From: Pinus tabuliformis | Taxonomy: Eukaryota; Streptophyta; Pinopsida; Pinales; Pinaceae | Reading direction: 5' to 3' | DNA length: 64,000 bases | Assembly: GCA_031772625.1 (NCBI GenBank) | Contig: CM062815.1 | Span: 123,613,977-123,677,976 of the forward strand | Part shown: one piece after another, positions 46,391 to 56,879 of the stretch | Layout of the letters: each line of letters begins with the position of its first letter | Position numbering within the stretch: position 1 is the first letter of the stretch | Program-made: the position numbers and the translations under genes | The notes under the pieces: model-generated | What the model was told of the DNA's origin: nothing | Databases searched by the model: none | Seen by the model: only the letters and a program-made list of their open reading frames with translations

Positions 46391-48814
46391 AAATGCCTCC
46401 TCAAGATCGACCTCTCCAAGGCTTTTGACCGAGTCAGTTGGCTCTTTATTAAGATGATCCTCATCCATTTGGGCTTTCCCCTCCCTCTCATCAATTGGAT
46501 TATGGCATGCATTACATCCCCCACCTATAGCATTCTGATTAATGGAGCTGCCTCACATTTCTTCCACTCAGAGAGAGGGCTGCGTCAAGGCTGCCCTCTA
46601 TCACCTCTCTTATTTCTCTTGGTGATGGAAGCTTTAAGCCGATTGATTATCTCAGCAAAAAGGGATGGAACTATCAGGGGCCTTAAAATTTCAGATGAGT
46701 GCTTCCTTACTCATCTCCTGTTCGTAGATGATGTTCTTATCCTTCTAGATGGCAGCATTCAGGATACCTCTACTTTCAACAGGATCTTAAAGCTATTTGC
46801 TCATGCCACAGGGATGGAGGTCAATCGGACGAAATCTACTATTACATTGGTTGGCACCTCAGTCAATGAATCTTACACAGCAAGTCAAGCCTTCCCATAT
46901 ACCACTCAACCCCTGGACAGGGGGCTAAAATACCTTGGTTACTGGTTAAAACCCACTACCCAAAAGATTGCGGACTGGGTTTGGCTGGTTACAAAAGTGG
47001 AAAAAAGGATAACTTGCTGGAGTTTTAGATATCTATCCAGGGCAGGAAGATTAACCTTGATCAAATCTGTTCTGGAAGCAACGCCGGTCTTCTGGATGGC
47101 GCTCGCCTGGATCCCTCGAAATATCCTATCAAAGCTTCAGCAACTTTGCAACAGATACTTATGGGCTGGTAATAAAGAAAAGCGCACCTTCGCTTGGATT
47201 GGTTGGAATAAGATTGCCCTGCCCAAGAAATGGGGTGGCTGGGGTTTAAAGGATCTCCCCACCTTTGCAAGTGCTCTGGCAGCCAAAATGGGCTGGGCTT
47301 TGCTGACATCCCATAGCTTATGGACCATCATCACCTACCACAAATATATATGGCCCCTCAACATTATGGAATGGGTCAGACTCCCATCATGGAACAAATC
47401 TGGCATATCTTCTATTTGGAAAGCTCTCCTACACTCTCTGCCGCTTATCAGGAACAACTTAGTTTGGCGAATTAAGAGAGGAGACAGAGCACGTATCGGA
47501 ATAGACCCTTGGAGTGGCAGTGGTGGGAGACATCTGCTCCCACAAGCTCTAGTGGAATTCCTTACAGCACATGGCATCAAGGTGATTGCACAGATAGCGG
47601 ATCAAGAGCAATCAGACATTTTCCATCAGGCTTGGAAGACAGCTACCCAACTAAACCTCCCGCAGAGATGGCACACAGCTTGGCGCGAATATTGTGCTGC
47701 CCTGATGGAATCCCACATTAGAATCATTGAGGGATCAGATGAACTTGTCTGGCACCAGGCTGATAGCGGGATATACACACCTAAGGAAGGCTACATCCAG
47801 TTAATCAATCAGAAGAAACCTGAAGTTTTAGACAGTTGGTGGCAGAATATTTGGAAACTTTCAGCCTCGCCTCGATCAAAGCTCTTTACTTGGTGCGTCC
47901 TCAGGAACAGAATCCCCACGGGAGAACATCTTATGCGCCGAGCTCAACATGGACCGACGAGATGTGCCCTGTGCAAAGCTGATACTGAATCTACAGAGCA
48001 CCTATTCCTGCGATGTAGTACTGTACAGCTCGTGTGGAAAAATATAAAACCTTTTATACACTATTCTGGGGAATGGAGTGGTACTGATCCAATCAACGCT
48101 TGGATAGAATGGGATAAAAGACACAAGGGCTCGAAGGCTGCAAATTTGCCCATTATAGTAAACTGGTCCATTTGGAAAGCTAGGAACCGTATGATCTTCG
48201 AAGACAAGGCCATCCACTGGCCTCTTATCGAGGCTGGCATTATCTCTGCATTCAAAGAGCTTCCGGATCCGCCTCCCCCAAAAATCCGACGGCCAAATCC
48301 TCCCCCCATCATTGACCAGGGTACCCCTTGGGCTTATTTTGATGGAGCTGCAAATGTACAAAGCTGTGGGGGTGGTTTCATTCTGCACTTAACTGATAAA
48401 CACTCCTACAACATAAAAGCGGGACTGGGTGCTGGAACAAACAACTTCGCTGAGCTTATTACATTGCGCCACCTTCTTCACTTTGCATTAAGCCATCACT
48501 GCACTAGCATCAACATATTTGGGGATTCACAGATTATCATAAATTGGTTCAATGATATTTCTACATGTCACATGCACACACTCAGCATCATTCTTGTTGA
48601 AGTTCTTCAGCTCAAAGAGGCATTTAACCATATCACTGTTTCACACATCTACAGGGAACATAACAAGGATGCTGATAAACTGTCCAAGGAGGCCGCGCTG
48701 ATGGAACAAGGATATTGGGAGATCACCGAGATTCTGGACCAACAGGAACAAAAATTTTACCATCGCCCATATATAGACCCGGGATACCCTACAGCGGGTC
48801 TACATCCTACTTAA
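46343..48814 (+). CDS. L1-type LINE ORF2: reverse transcriptase + zf-RVT + RNase H (5'-truncated, open)
   Basis: The 823-codon frame has no stop. The first ~17 codons come from the flanking tandem repeat; LINE protein begins about residue 18, in the RT palm at KIDLSKAFDRVSW. Next come RGLRQGCPLSPLLFLLVMEA (RT block 4), the catalytic FVDD at residues 127-130 (usually FADD), YLGYWL, and the long thumb region. The zf-RVT segment (W..IWKLSASPRSKLFTW..IPTGEHL) is followed by a C-x2-C...H-x4-C cluster (CALCKADTESTEHLFLRC). Last is a plant-type RNase H with D (YFDGAA, about 667), E (NFAELITL), D (IFGDSQ) and REHNKDADKLSKEA. The endonuclease and the RT N-terminus are missing, so the copy is dead on arrival. 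The C-terminal RNase H is known from plant L1 elements. Lack of stops suggests a younger insertion than its surroundings. Confidence 0.9.
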   Translation: MLMIFMLVIKHKNKNKKCLLKIDLSKAFDRVSWLFIKMILIHLGFPLPLINWIMACITSPTYSILINGAASHFFHSERGLRQGCPLSPLLFLLVMEALSRLIISAKRDGTIRGLKISDECFLTHLLFVDDVLILLDGSIQDTSTFNRILKLFAHATGMEVNRTKSTITLVGTSVNESYTASQAFPYTTQPLDRGLKYLGYWLKPTTQKIADWVWLVTKVEKRITCWSFRYLSRAGRLTLIKSVLEATPVFWMALAWIPRNILSKLQQLCNRYLWAGNKEKRTFAWIGWNKIALPKKWGGWGLKDLPTFASALAAKMGWALLTSHSLWTIITYHKYIWPLNIMEWVRLPSWNKSGISSIWKALLHSLPLIRNNLVWRIKRGDRARIGIDPWSGSGGRHLLPQALVEFLTAHGIKVIAQIADQEQSDIFHQAWKTATQLNLPQRWHTAWREYCAALMESHIRIIEGSDELVWHQADSGIYTPKEGYIQLINQKKPEVLDSWWQNIWKLSASPRSKLFTWCVLRNRIPTGEHLMRRAQHGPTRCALCKADTESTEHLFLRCSTVQLVWKNIKPFIHYSGEWSGTDPINAWIEWDKRHKGSKAANLPIIVNWSIWKARNRMIFEDKAIHWPLIEAGIISAFKELPDPPPPKIRRPNPPPIIDQGTPWAYFDGAANVQSCGGGFILHLTDKHSYNIKAGLGAGTNNFAELITLRHLLHFALSHHCTSINIFGDSQIIINWFNDISTCHMHTLSIILVEVLQLKEAFNHITVSHIYREHNKDADKLSKEAALMEQGYWEITEILDQQEQKFYHRPYIDPGYPTAGLHPT

Positions 48815-49080
48815 TTATTCAGGAGTATGACAGCAGCACTATATATGACAGTTTTTGTATAGTCCTTTTTTGTAATAGACTGAAGGATGCCAAAAGGCAT
48901 TAAACTTTTAACAACCTATATAGTAATAGTCTGTGCGGTATAACCGAACAACACAATCATGCAATTTTTGTAAAATGTAATGATGTATAGTGAACATGGC
49001 ATATGTGATAAGCATCTACATATGTAATCTTTCATATTAATGAAATATTACGGATTTTTCCAGTGGAGAAAAAAAAAATA
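46394..49080 (+). mobile_element. 5'-truncated plant L1 insertion
   Basis: From the RT palm to an A-rich tail at about 49069. The 3' untranslated region (48815-49068) has a small ATGCC-AAAA-GGCAT hairpin at 48887-48900 and an AATGAAATATT poly(A)-signal-like word near 49038. The target duplication cannot be resolved because both flanks are A-rich. It sits between the tandem repeat and the A-rich arm of the large inverted repeat. Confidence 0.85.
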
Positions 49081-49403
49081 AAAAAAATAAAATAAAAACA
49101 TGACAAAAAAAATCAAATACAAAAAAATATATAAAAAAAGAAAAAACCTATAAAAATGTATAAAAAAAAAAACATAAAACATAAAGCATGAAAAAAATAA
49201 AAATAATAAAAACGTGTTAGTGAAAAAAAAGAAAAAAAGAAAAACAAAAAAAAACATAACAAAAAAAAAAAAAAAAAAAAAAAAAAATAAATGACAAAAA
49301 AAAGCTATAAAAATGTAAAAAAACCAAAATTAACTTCTAAAAATAAAAATTGAATGCAAAATTAATGAAAAAAAAACAAAAAATAAATAAAAGAATATCA
49401 AAA

Positions 49404-49443
<40 letters not shown>

Positions 49444-49612
49444 CTTAAGGAGATTTTTTTTTTGAAGTTAAAAAAGAATAAAAATAAAAGTAAACCTCAT
49501 TACAAAAAACAAAAACTTAAAATAATTGCAAAAAAAAAATAAAAAATAAAAAATATTTAAATTAAATAATTTAAATAAACAAAATAAAAAATAAAATAAA
49601 ATAAAAATTTAA

Positions 49613-49646
<34 letters not shown>

Positions 49647-49975
49647 TAATTTAAAATTATAAAATAAAGAAATAACATAACATAAAATAAAATAAAAAAA
49701 ATTAAATTGTAAAAATTAATTAAAAAACATTAAAAAAATTCAAAACAATTATTATTATTATTTTATAGAAAAACAAAATTGAAAAAAAGGAAAAACAATT
49801 TAAAATAAAAACAAATAAAAAAAAATTAAAACAATTAAAAAAAATTAAAAACACACAATTTAAAAAATAAAAACAATTAAAAAATACCATTAAAAAATAA
49901 GAAAAAAACAATTTAAGAAAAAGCAAATAAAAACTAATTCAAAAAAACAATTAAAAAAACATATTTTAAAAATAG
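49069..49975. repeat. A-rich low-complexity arm with (TA)n and (ATT)n
   Basis: About 900 bp of almost pure A/T with the plus strand purine-biased, including (TA)n at 49408-49442 and (ATT)n near 49616-49645. Its reverse complement resembles 51.3-51.85 kb in order (AAGTTAATTTTGGTTTTTT, TTTTACATTTTTATAG, TTTTGTCATGTTTTTA blocks). Confidence 0.75.
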
Positions 49976-50410
49976 CCCTGCCCTTCCTCACCCTCTTCCC
50001 GACCTCTCCCCTCGCGCCTCCCTCACCCCCATCCCCTACCCCCCTTCCCTCACCCCCCCTCCTCTCGCCACCCTCGGCCCTCCCCCTCCCTCTCCTTGCC
50101 CGCCCGCTCCTCCCGCACCCACCCCCCTAAGATCTCCCTGTCCATCCCCATCCTCCCCCGTGCACCCCTCTCCCCTCCCCACCCGAGCCCCTAGCGAGTG
50201 GCCAAGAGGCCGTTGGTTGGGGGCCCAGGTGGGGATGGGAGGGGGGTGCACATGGAGCTAGGGGAGGGGGGGGGAATGGGGGAAGGGAGGGGGAGGACCG
50301 ACGGTGGGGAGTGGAGAGGGGTCAGGTGGGGGAGTGGGGGCAGAGGGGTCGGTTGGGGGAGGGGTGGAAGGGGGAGGTTTGAGGGTGAGGGAGGGTAGGA
50401 CTTGGGGTAT
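49976..50410. other. GC-rich inverted-repeat core (C-rich half, G-rich half)
   Basis: The left half (to about 50190) is almost all C/T and the right half (from about 50218) almost all G/A. The two are imperfect reverse complements. Matched landmarks are GTGCAC at 50160-50165 and 50246-50251, equidistant from a perfect GGCC-AAGA-GGCC hairpin at 50200-50211, and CTCACCCTC near 49990 against GAGGGTGAG near 50383. The G-half contains many GGGG runs (G-quadruplex potential). The open frames on both strands are by-products of composition. Confidence 0.85.
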
Positions 50411-50600
50411 TTTAAAGTTGTTGTTGTTGTTGTTTTTTTTTTTTTAATTTTTATTTATTTAATTGTTTTTTTAATTTTTTTTAATTTTGAATTCTTTTTT
50501 TTTAGTTTTTAAATTTAATTTAAGTTTTTTTTTTGAATTTTTAAATTTAAATATTTTATTTTATTTATTTATTTATTTTTAATTTTAAAATATATGATGA
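50411..50600. repeat. T-rich flank of the inverted repeat
   Basis: T-rich low complexity mirroring the A-rich sequence left of the GC core (TATTTTAAA on one side, TTTTAAAATA on the other). Confidence 0.6.
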
Positions 50601-51250
50601 CGATGATGGTTAATGTCTGCTGAGACCAAACAATGGTCTATCGGACCTAAAGAAACATATTATTTATTTTTATTTAAGATTTTATTCCTATGTTGAAAAA
50701 GCTTGGAGAGAAGCCTCTCGAGCTCACTATAATTTTGACATTGTAAAAGGCTAGGAAGGTCAGTATTGTAACAAAGATTGTGAAACTGAGATCTAATGTG
50801 GTTGTATGCGGGGCACTCTAAGAGGAAGTGGTTTTCATCCTCGATGTTCCTATTCTCACATTTATGGCAGATCCTTTCCATCCATGGCGTTTTAGGAACT
50901 GCCCAACGACCTGTTTCACTATGGAGCTCATGAGAATTCGTTCTAATCTTTTCTATATTAATTTTCTTCTTTGAGCTAGTTAAAATAAAGAGATACTTTT
51001 GATCTTCTAGGGTGGGGTTGATGAACTTCTTATAATAACTTAATTTTCTTTTAGTTGATAAATCTTTCTCACACCACATTTTTTCTTTGAACTTAGAAGT
51101 AACAATATCTTTAATGTTATTTATGTTTTGCAATGCATCATTTTCGTTGATCTCCCAATAGTTTAAACATGCCCTTATGTCTTTATGCCACCCTCGATTG
51201 AGCCTTAGGTGGTTTTGGCTGGAATTTAAAGCTAGCTTAGGAAGTCTATG

Positions 51251-51256
<6 letters not shown>
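50600..51256 (-). pseudogene. C-terminal part of a second type of non-LTR reverse transcriptase
   Basis: An open minus-strand frame runs from about 51256 down to 50660 (about 198 codons) without a start. It has RLNRGWHKDIRACLNYW, then IEKIRTNSHELHSETGRWA, a Cys/His motif ERICHKCENRNIEDENHFLL followed by ECPAY, and ends SKLFQHRNKIL. The R-T-x-S-H-x-L..E-T-G-R-W..C-x2-C..E-D-E-x-H-F-L-x2-C-P-x-Y pattern is the zinc-binding tail of a class of non-LTR RTs distinct from plant L1. The 3' trailer to about 50600 contains CATCATCGTCATCATAT before A/T-rich sequence. It ends upstream at a (TA)n run, so the rest is missing. Confidence 0.7.
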
Positions 51257-51294
<38 letters not shown>

Positions 51295-51879
51295 AATTTA
51301 TTTTTTTTTAATTGTTTTTTTGTTTTGTTTGTTTGTTTATTATTTTTTTTTTGAATTTTTGTTTGTTATTTTATTTTATTTTTTGATAGTTATTTAACAT
51401 TTTTTGAAGTGATGTTTTTATTTTTTATTTTTAACTTAAAAAATGGTCCCTTTTTGTTTTGTTTTGTTTTGTTTATTTATTTTAAATTTTCATTTTTACA
51501 AGTTAATTTTGTTTTTTGTTTTTTTGTTTTTTTTTTTACATTTTTTATGGTTTTTGTTTTTTTTTTATATATTTTATGAAATTTAATTTATTTTTTGTTA
51601 TGAATCATCCCCTTGCCACCCCTGTCTAGTTGGACCTCAGGTCGCCGAGGATTTTTTTATTTTATTTTATTTTACACTTTTTTTTACATGCTATGGTTAA
51701 TTTTTTTATTTTTATTTTTTTTAATGTTTTATTACTTGTTATTATTTATTATTTATTATTTTTTTTCAATATTTGAATTTTTGCATTTATATTTTTTATA
51801 TTTGAATTTTTTTTGTCATGTTTTTTATACTTTATTACTTTTTTTTTTCAATATTTCAATTTTTGTTTTATTATGTATC

Positions 51880-51918
<39 letters not shown>

Positions 51919-51930
51919 AGGGTATGTGTC
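51245..51930. repeat. (TA)n and T-rich low-complexity arm
   Basis: (TA)n at 51248-51292 and 51884-51914, with T-rich sequence between them, interrupted by a short GC island (51605-51645). Probably the right arm matching 49069-49975. Confidence 0.7.
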
Positions 51931-51944
51931 GATGCTTGATTAGC

Positions 51945-52190
51945 AACCCGATCCCATTATGTGCAATTTGATAGTTGATTTTAAATTTTTCGTTATAATG
52001 AATCGAGTTTGCCCCACAATGTGAAAATAAAATATCATGGTTGGTCTTTAAGTTTTCATTACAATGGGTTGAGCTCACCTACATTGCGTGTCAATTTGAC
52101 AGTTATTTTTTATTTTATTATTATTATTATTATTATTTATTTTGTTTATTTTATTTATTTATTTATTTATTTTCGCAATGTATCAAGTTG
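51945..52190. repeat. Short diverged tandem units
   Basis: Two or so units of about 66 bp marked by TTATAATGAATCGAGTTTGCC and TTACAATGGGTTGAGCTCACC, followed by (ATT)n and (TTTA)n runs. Confidence 0.5.
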
Positions 52191-52312
52191 CCTTAAGCTA
52201 AGATTTCAAAATCGCTATAAATTTAGCATTTTAAAAATATTACTCTTGGTATAATAACTATTTCATTCAAGTGTTCATTTTTAATTTTTTTTTAGTCATA
52301 AATTTTTTCCAT

Positions 52313-52690
52313 AATGTCATGCTTGAAATATTTTGAAAATTTTAGATTGTTTTGTAGTCATAATCTTTGGTTTTCATTCCATGGTTGAAAATTTGTCAAA
52401 ATTTCAAGGTTTTTCTAAGTCGTGATATTTTATCTTTAATGTTATGGTTGAAAACAATTATAAATATTTCTTCTTAGCACCATGCTTAAAAATTGTTGGA
52501 ATTTTAAGGTTTTTCAAAGGAGTGATATTTTAAATTTAATGTCATGCTTAAAAATCATTGGAATTTTAAAGGTTTTCAAAGACGTGATATTTTATCGTTA
52601 ATGTCATGCTTGAAAATCATTGGAAATTTAAAGTTTTTTAGAGTCACGATATTTTGTTTTTAACGTCATTATTAAAAAATGTTGAAAATG
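52313..52690. repeat. ~62-bp minisatellite
   Basis: About six imperfect units of the form TCATGCTTGAAAATCATTGG..TTTTAAAGGTTTTC..GTGATATTTTAT..TTAATG. Confidence 0.85.
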
Positions 52691-52711
52691 TACCCTGCGA
52701 AAAAAAGAAAA

Positions 52712-52992
52712 AACGTTATTCCGACATCAACACTTTTCGATTTCAAGGCGTTTTTTGCACCAAACAAAATGGATTTTATTGTTATTTTTAAAAATATTGA
52801 AAATTCCGGTAAAAAACAACAACAACAACATTATTCCGGTATCAGCACTTTTCGATTTCAAGGTGTTTTTTGCACCAAACAAAATGGATTTTATTGTTTT
52901 TTTACTGTTACTTTTAAAAAATATTGAAAATTTACTCTTAAAAAAAAAAAAACGTTATTCCGCATCAACACTTTTCGATTTCAAGGTGTTTT
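52712..52992. repeat. ~119-bp tandem repeat
   Basis: Three units start at about 52714, 52831 and 52953 (periods 117 and 122), each with TTATTCCG..ATCA.CACTTTTCGATT, then TCAAGG(C/T)GTTTTTT; the first two continue GCACCAAACAAAATGGATTT. The array keeps overlapping open frames that are not genes. Confidence 0.88.
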
Positions 52993-55321
52993 TTCATGTT
53001 TTTTGGGGATTTTTGGGCTCGAGAACCCATTTTGAAGTAATAGTTCTTTTTCGATTGGTAACTATGTTTCTACAATTGTATACCAAAAAGATTGCATTGA
53101 TGTTGATTCTGCACCATGCCTCTTACAATGCTATCAACACTCCTCTATGCTCCGCAACACCTTATGCACCAATTGACACTGATTCTTCTGCTACTGAACA
53201 CTGTGGGCCCCTATAGCAAATAATGACCCATGAGGAAAGTATACTGCAACTACTCTCCTATGGATCCTGTCCAAATATTAGAAACTCTAGGACTAAGGTT
53301 TTACATCGTCCCACCTCGCTCCTAGAGGTATATCTGCATTTTTTACCTCTACCCACTTCGCTCAAACTCTCCTTATACTGAAGGTCTATGACTGGTCCTC
53401 ATCATCATCATCCTGCTAGTCAGCTCAACTGCCAACTTGCTAAGGCCCTATCTTGAGAGCTCTATCCTGCTCCCTCTCAACCACCCCATCTCTAATCTAT
53501 ACCTTTCTCCTTAAGGCTTCACATGCATCTTCCTCTAATGTGTAGAGCCTCTCGATCCTGACACCAATTTTATTGATATGACCTAAAGAAAAAATGCTTG
53601 AGATAGGCGTTCCCGTTGCTGAAGACTACCTATTGGGCCTCCAACTTGTCATGATTTTGTTGATGAAATTATCCTTTTCACATAATTCCATTCACCCATT
53701 GTCAACATTTTTAACCATATTTCTCCATAAATTCACCAAATTCATGTATACATGTTTATATGGTTATTATTATTATTTCTATTATTTTTAATGAATTAGA
53801 ACTTTGCTTAGTTTTACTAATGACAGTTTGACCAATTCAAGATTTTGCAGCTCAAGTCAATTTCTGTAGCTATCGCCACGGTTATTTAATATGACACTTG
53901 GAATTGGTTTCTAGCAGCTCCAATATGGATTTTTGTTGGGCAAACACCATTCAGCTCACACGTGTGGACCTCCAGCAAAAGATCAAAAGAAAAACGCAGC
54001 AGTTTTGACGAGTCAATTTCAAACGCATTTTATGAGCACATGAAAATGAATTTTTGAAAATGACAACACAGGTTTTTTTAGCACGATCCCAATTAGGTTC
54101 CACTGGAACAATTTTCTCAAATTTGTTACCATTTGAGATATTTTTGGGATTCTTTGGAGCCCTATTTTGTAGATTGTGTGAGCAAACGGTTTTGTAATTC
54201 CACAGTCAACGACCAATCAAGAAAAAAGAAGTTGAAATGAGATAGAATTCAACAAATTCATGGAAATGAAGTGTCCTTTTAGTTATTATTCTTAGTCATA
54301 AGAATCTGAATGAAGTTACAATGTAAATTCTATATAAATGCTTCATTTAGAAGCAAATGACAATGTTGGGAAGTCTGATTTATCACTGCAATATTGAAAC
54401 TTTGTTTTACACCTTCTAGCAATATAAAATCTATTTGTGACATTCATGAAATTGTTGAATAGCAAATATATTCTCTTGATCTGAGTTTTCAACACCTCGT
54501 AGTCCTCAAGAGGGCTCCCTGGAGATCTGTGAGAATAGTATAGACGTTTACCATTTCTTTCATTTAATTTATTTATGCTTTGTGCTTAAGATAAAAACTC
54601 TGTTTGATTTTAATGTTTTGCTCCTCTAGATTGAATTCATTTCTCTTTGTTTACTTATTTGCCTCTATTTTCTTACATATTAAGTACTTGGAAATAATAA
54701 TAAAAATACAAAAATATTTACTTTCTTAAATTAGCTTTAAATAGAAACTATTAGGCTATTCTCATGCATGGTTTGTTTTATACTTAGTGATTGATTTTTC
54801 AGAATAGTTTCTTTCACTTAATTTCTCAATAATTTCCATTTCATTCATACTAAAGTAGTAATTAATTTGTAGTAGAACATTTTACTTCACATGCTCAATT
54901 TGTTCATAAATAATTGTCATTTCAAGAAGTATTTCATGCTTTACATAGATTAATTGTAATGCTTCTCATAGACAAAATACTCATGCTTTCCATAGATTAA
55001 ATGCTTATTCTTTCTTATATTAAAATGTTCATGATTCCATAGATTAAAATTTATAAGTTTTAGAATAAAATATCCATGCTTTCATAGGGTAAAATCTCAT
55101 GTTTTTTTAGATCAATAATTTTTATGTTTTTCTAGTTTGACATTAACTTCCTTTCAAAGAACTTAGTAATTTCATAATTTATATTAAAGAATCTAATTTC
55201 CTTTTGAATTTTCTAATTCATTTTAGTTATGTGCAAATATTGAAAGCTAATCTCCTAACACATACGGTGTAGTGTACTTCGCAAGCTCACGTACCTGGAT
55301 TGACATATAAGTATAAGTAAT
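52993..55321. other. Unassigned, LTR-like fragments
   Basis: 53.1-53.6 kb has Copia-pol-like codon texture but no clear motif. 53.9-54.5 kb looks LTR-like, with a TATA-type word (CTATATAAATGC) near 54334. 54.5-55.3 kb is AT-rich. No gene can be supported. Confidence 0.35.
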
Positions 55322-55790
55322 TCAAGAGTCAATTAAATTACCCAACACTATCTCATATCCTTTATCTTCAATCCTCAATTTGTTCATCAAACCAAGTTTT
55401 CTGACATCATTGATATTTTTTAATGTCTCAGTGAGGGTCTTCCACATAGAAAAGAGAGTCTCATTTCCTTGTAACTTCGAGACTATTTGGTCTCTCACAC
55501 CCTCCAAGATGATCCTCCTAGCTCTAGCAACATCCTTATTCCACTAGGAAAATTTCTGTGCATCGGACTGTAGGGGTTTTACAATGTCATTTTTAACATA
55601 TTCTAACACAACATTATCATTAGGGTCTGCTTCCATATGGTCCTTCCAAGCTATGCAATTCGAGCTACCCTACAGGGCATACTCCAATCTTAGTTTGTTG
55701 AAAGATATTCTCTTGAATCTGAAGAAAAACTGCTACACTGAAGCTGCAAATTCGAAATTCCAGAGGAACTAGTTGGAAACACTGGTTCTA
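55322..55790 (-). pseudogene. Copia gag N-terminal stump (UBN2-type)
   Basis: The minus-strand frame from about 55745 reads AWKDHMEADPNDNVVLEYVK, then DVARARRIILEGVRDQIVSK, then SMWKTLTETLKNINDVRKL, the N-terminal capsid pattern of plant Copia Gag. TAG codons interrupt it upstream of AWKD and after KFS. It stops at 55322, about a third of a normal gag, where foreign sequence begins. It lies immediately downstream of the primer site of the 44895-56657 LTR pair. Confidence 0.8.
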
Positions 55791-55802
55791 ATGTGATTTC
55801 AG

Positions 55803-55815
55803 GGCTTCGATATGA
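55803..55815 (-). promoter_or_regulatory. Decayed primer binding site
   Basis: The minus strand reads TCATATCGAAGCC, 9 of 13 positions matching TGGTATCAGAGCC; all four differences are at G or A positions. It is adjacent to the right LTR. Confidence 0.6.
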
Positions 55816-56657
55816 TGTAGAAATTTGATAGAAATTGTAACTTCTCAAGATTTCAAATTGATAAAACAAGAGACACAATTCTACTCTATTGATTTGCGGA
55901 ATGGAAAACACAATTTAGAACAAGATGCATAGACATGCAATAAGAAAAACCATTAATACATAGTTATTTCTAGGGGAACCCAATTGGGAAAAACCCCTCA
56001 AGCCTCTTTGAATTAATTAGTTGAATAGAGAAACTATTGCAAATGCTTGCTCTAACTCTGAGCACAACCTGCAAAAGAATAATTGTTCTCTCTACTAAAT
56101 GAGAGCCTCTAGCCAACATTCAACCAATTTTCTACTCCACCAACCTCCTATTTCCTTGCACAAATCTGAGAAAATTCGATCTCCTAAACAATAGGGAAGT
56201 CATTATTTCCTTGCACAATTCCCAATGATTGATCAACTACCTGCATGCAAAATTTTGTACGGTCCACCGGTATACAAATAAGTTTACATTAGCCTTAATT
56301 CCTCCACTCTAGGTGAGGGATTCTGATTCCATGCACGCATGAGCTAGTTTGGGATGATTGATCAATTAAATGACAAATCTCTGAGTTATACTATTGTATC
56401 ACTACTCAGCTAACTCTATTAATTGTTAGAGTTCAGTTATTTGAGTACAACTGAAAATAACTGAATTAGATTGCTAAAATTTAACAATCACACATGCATA
56501 ATTGAACTCCAAGCCCCTAACTTGAATTTACTAAACTAATTGAGTAGCAAGAGCTATGTCACACTAGTTAACTGCCTCCAAGTTGTCTTGCTAATGTAGA
56601 AATTCAATTTACTCGAATTGACTAAGGCTAAAGTCAAATTGAGCCTTTCTTGCTACA
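55816..56657 (-). repeat. 5' LTR (842 bp)
   Basis: Direct partner of 44895-45744, with the same TGTAG/CTACA ends. Confidence 0.85.
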
Positions 56658-56879
56658 CTTTATAAATTATTTATTAAAAATTTGAATAGTCAACTAGAGG
56701 CCCATATTTATAGTACAAAATTTTATACAAAATTCTTTATGGAGATATATAGAGACAAGCATTGAATTATATGGCCCAATCCTTACAAGACTTTGGTTAA
56801 TACACACACACACACACATTTGGTGGTCGTAATGATAAGATTGATTATTACTTGAACACAATTTATATAAAGGTGCGAT

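Larger units (their letters stand above)
44895..56657 (-). mobile_element. LTR pair bounding a gutted, heavily invaded Copia element
   Basis: LTRs 44895-45744 and 55816-56657 (850 and 842 bp, about 85-90% identical by eye) both open TGTAGAAATTTG and end TTGCTACA (TGTAG/CTACA terminal inversion). A decayed iMet primer site lies against the right LTR (55815-55803 on the minus strand, 9 of 13 matches), so the element reads leftward. A Copia gag stump follows (to 55322). Beyond that no Copia coding remains: 45.7-55.3 kb is filled by a LINE, a palindrome, a second LINE scrap and tandem repeats. No exact target duplication was found. Confidence 0.78.

Noticed and set aside
49048-49257. Phe-rich open frame on the minus strand
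   Set aside because: It is a translation of A-rich low-complexity sequence next to the LINE tail.
50036-50398. Open frames rich in Gly, Arg and Pro on both strands
   Set aside because: They result from the C-rich/G-rich palindrome composition, have no domain pattern and no conserved start.
53100-53220. Possible Copia protease motif (D-S-S-A-T-E-H-C)
   Set aside because: It is a single short match without flanking Copia motifs in a repeat-rich AT region.
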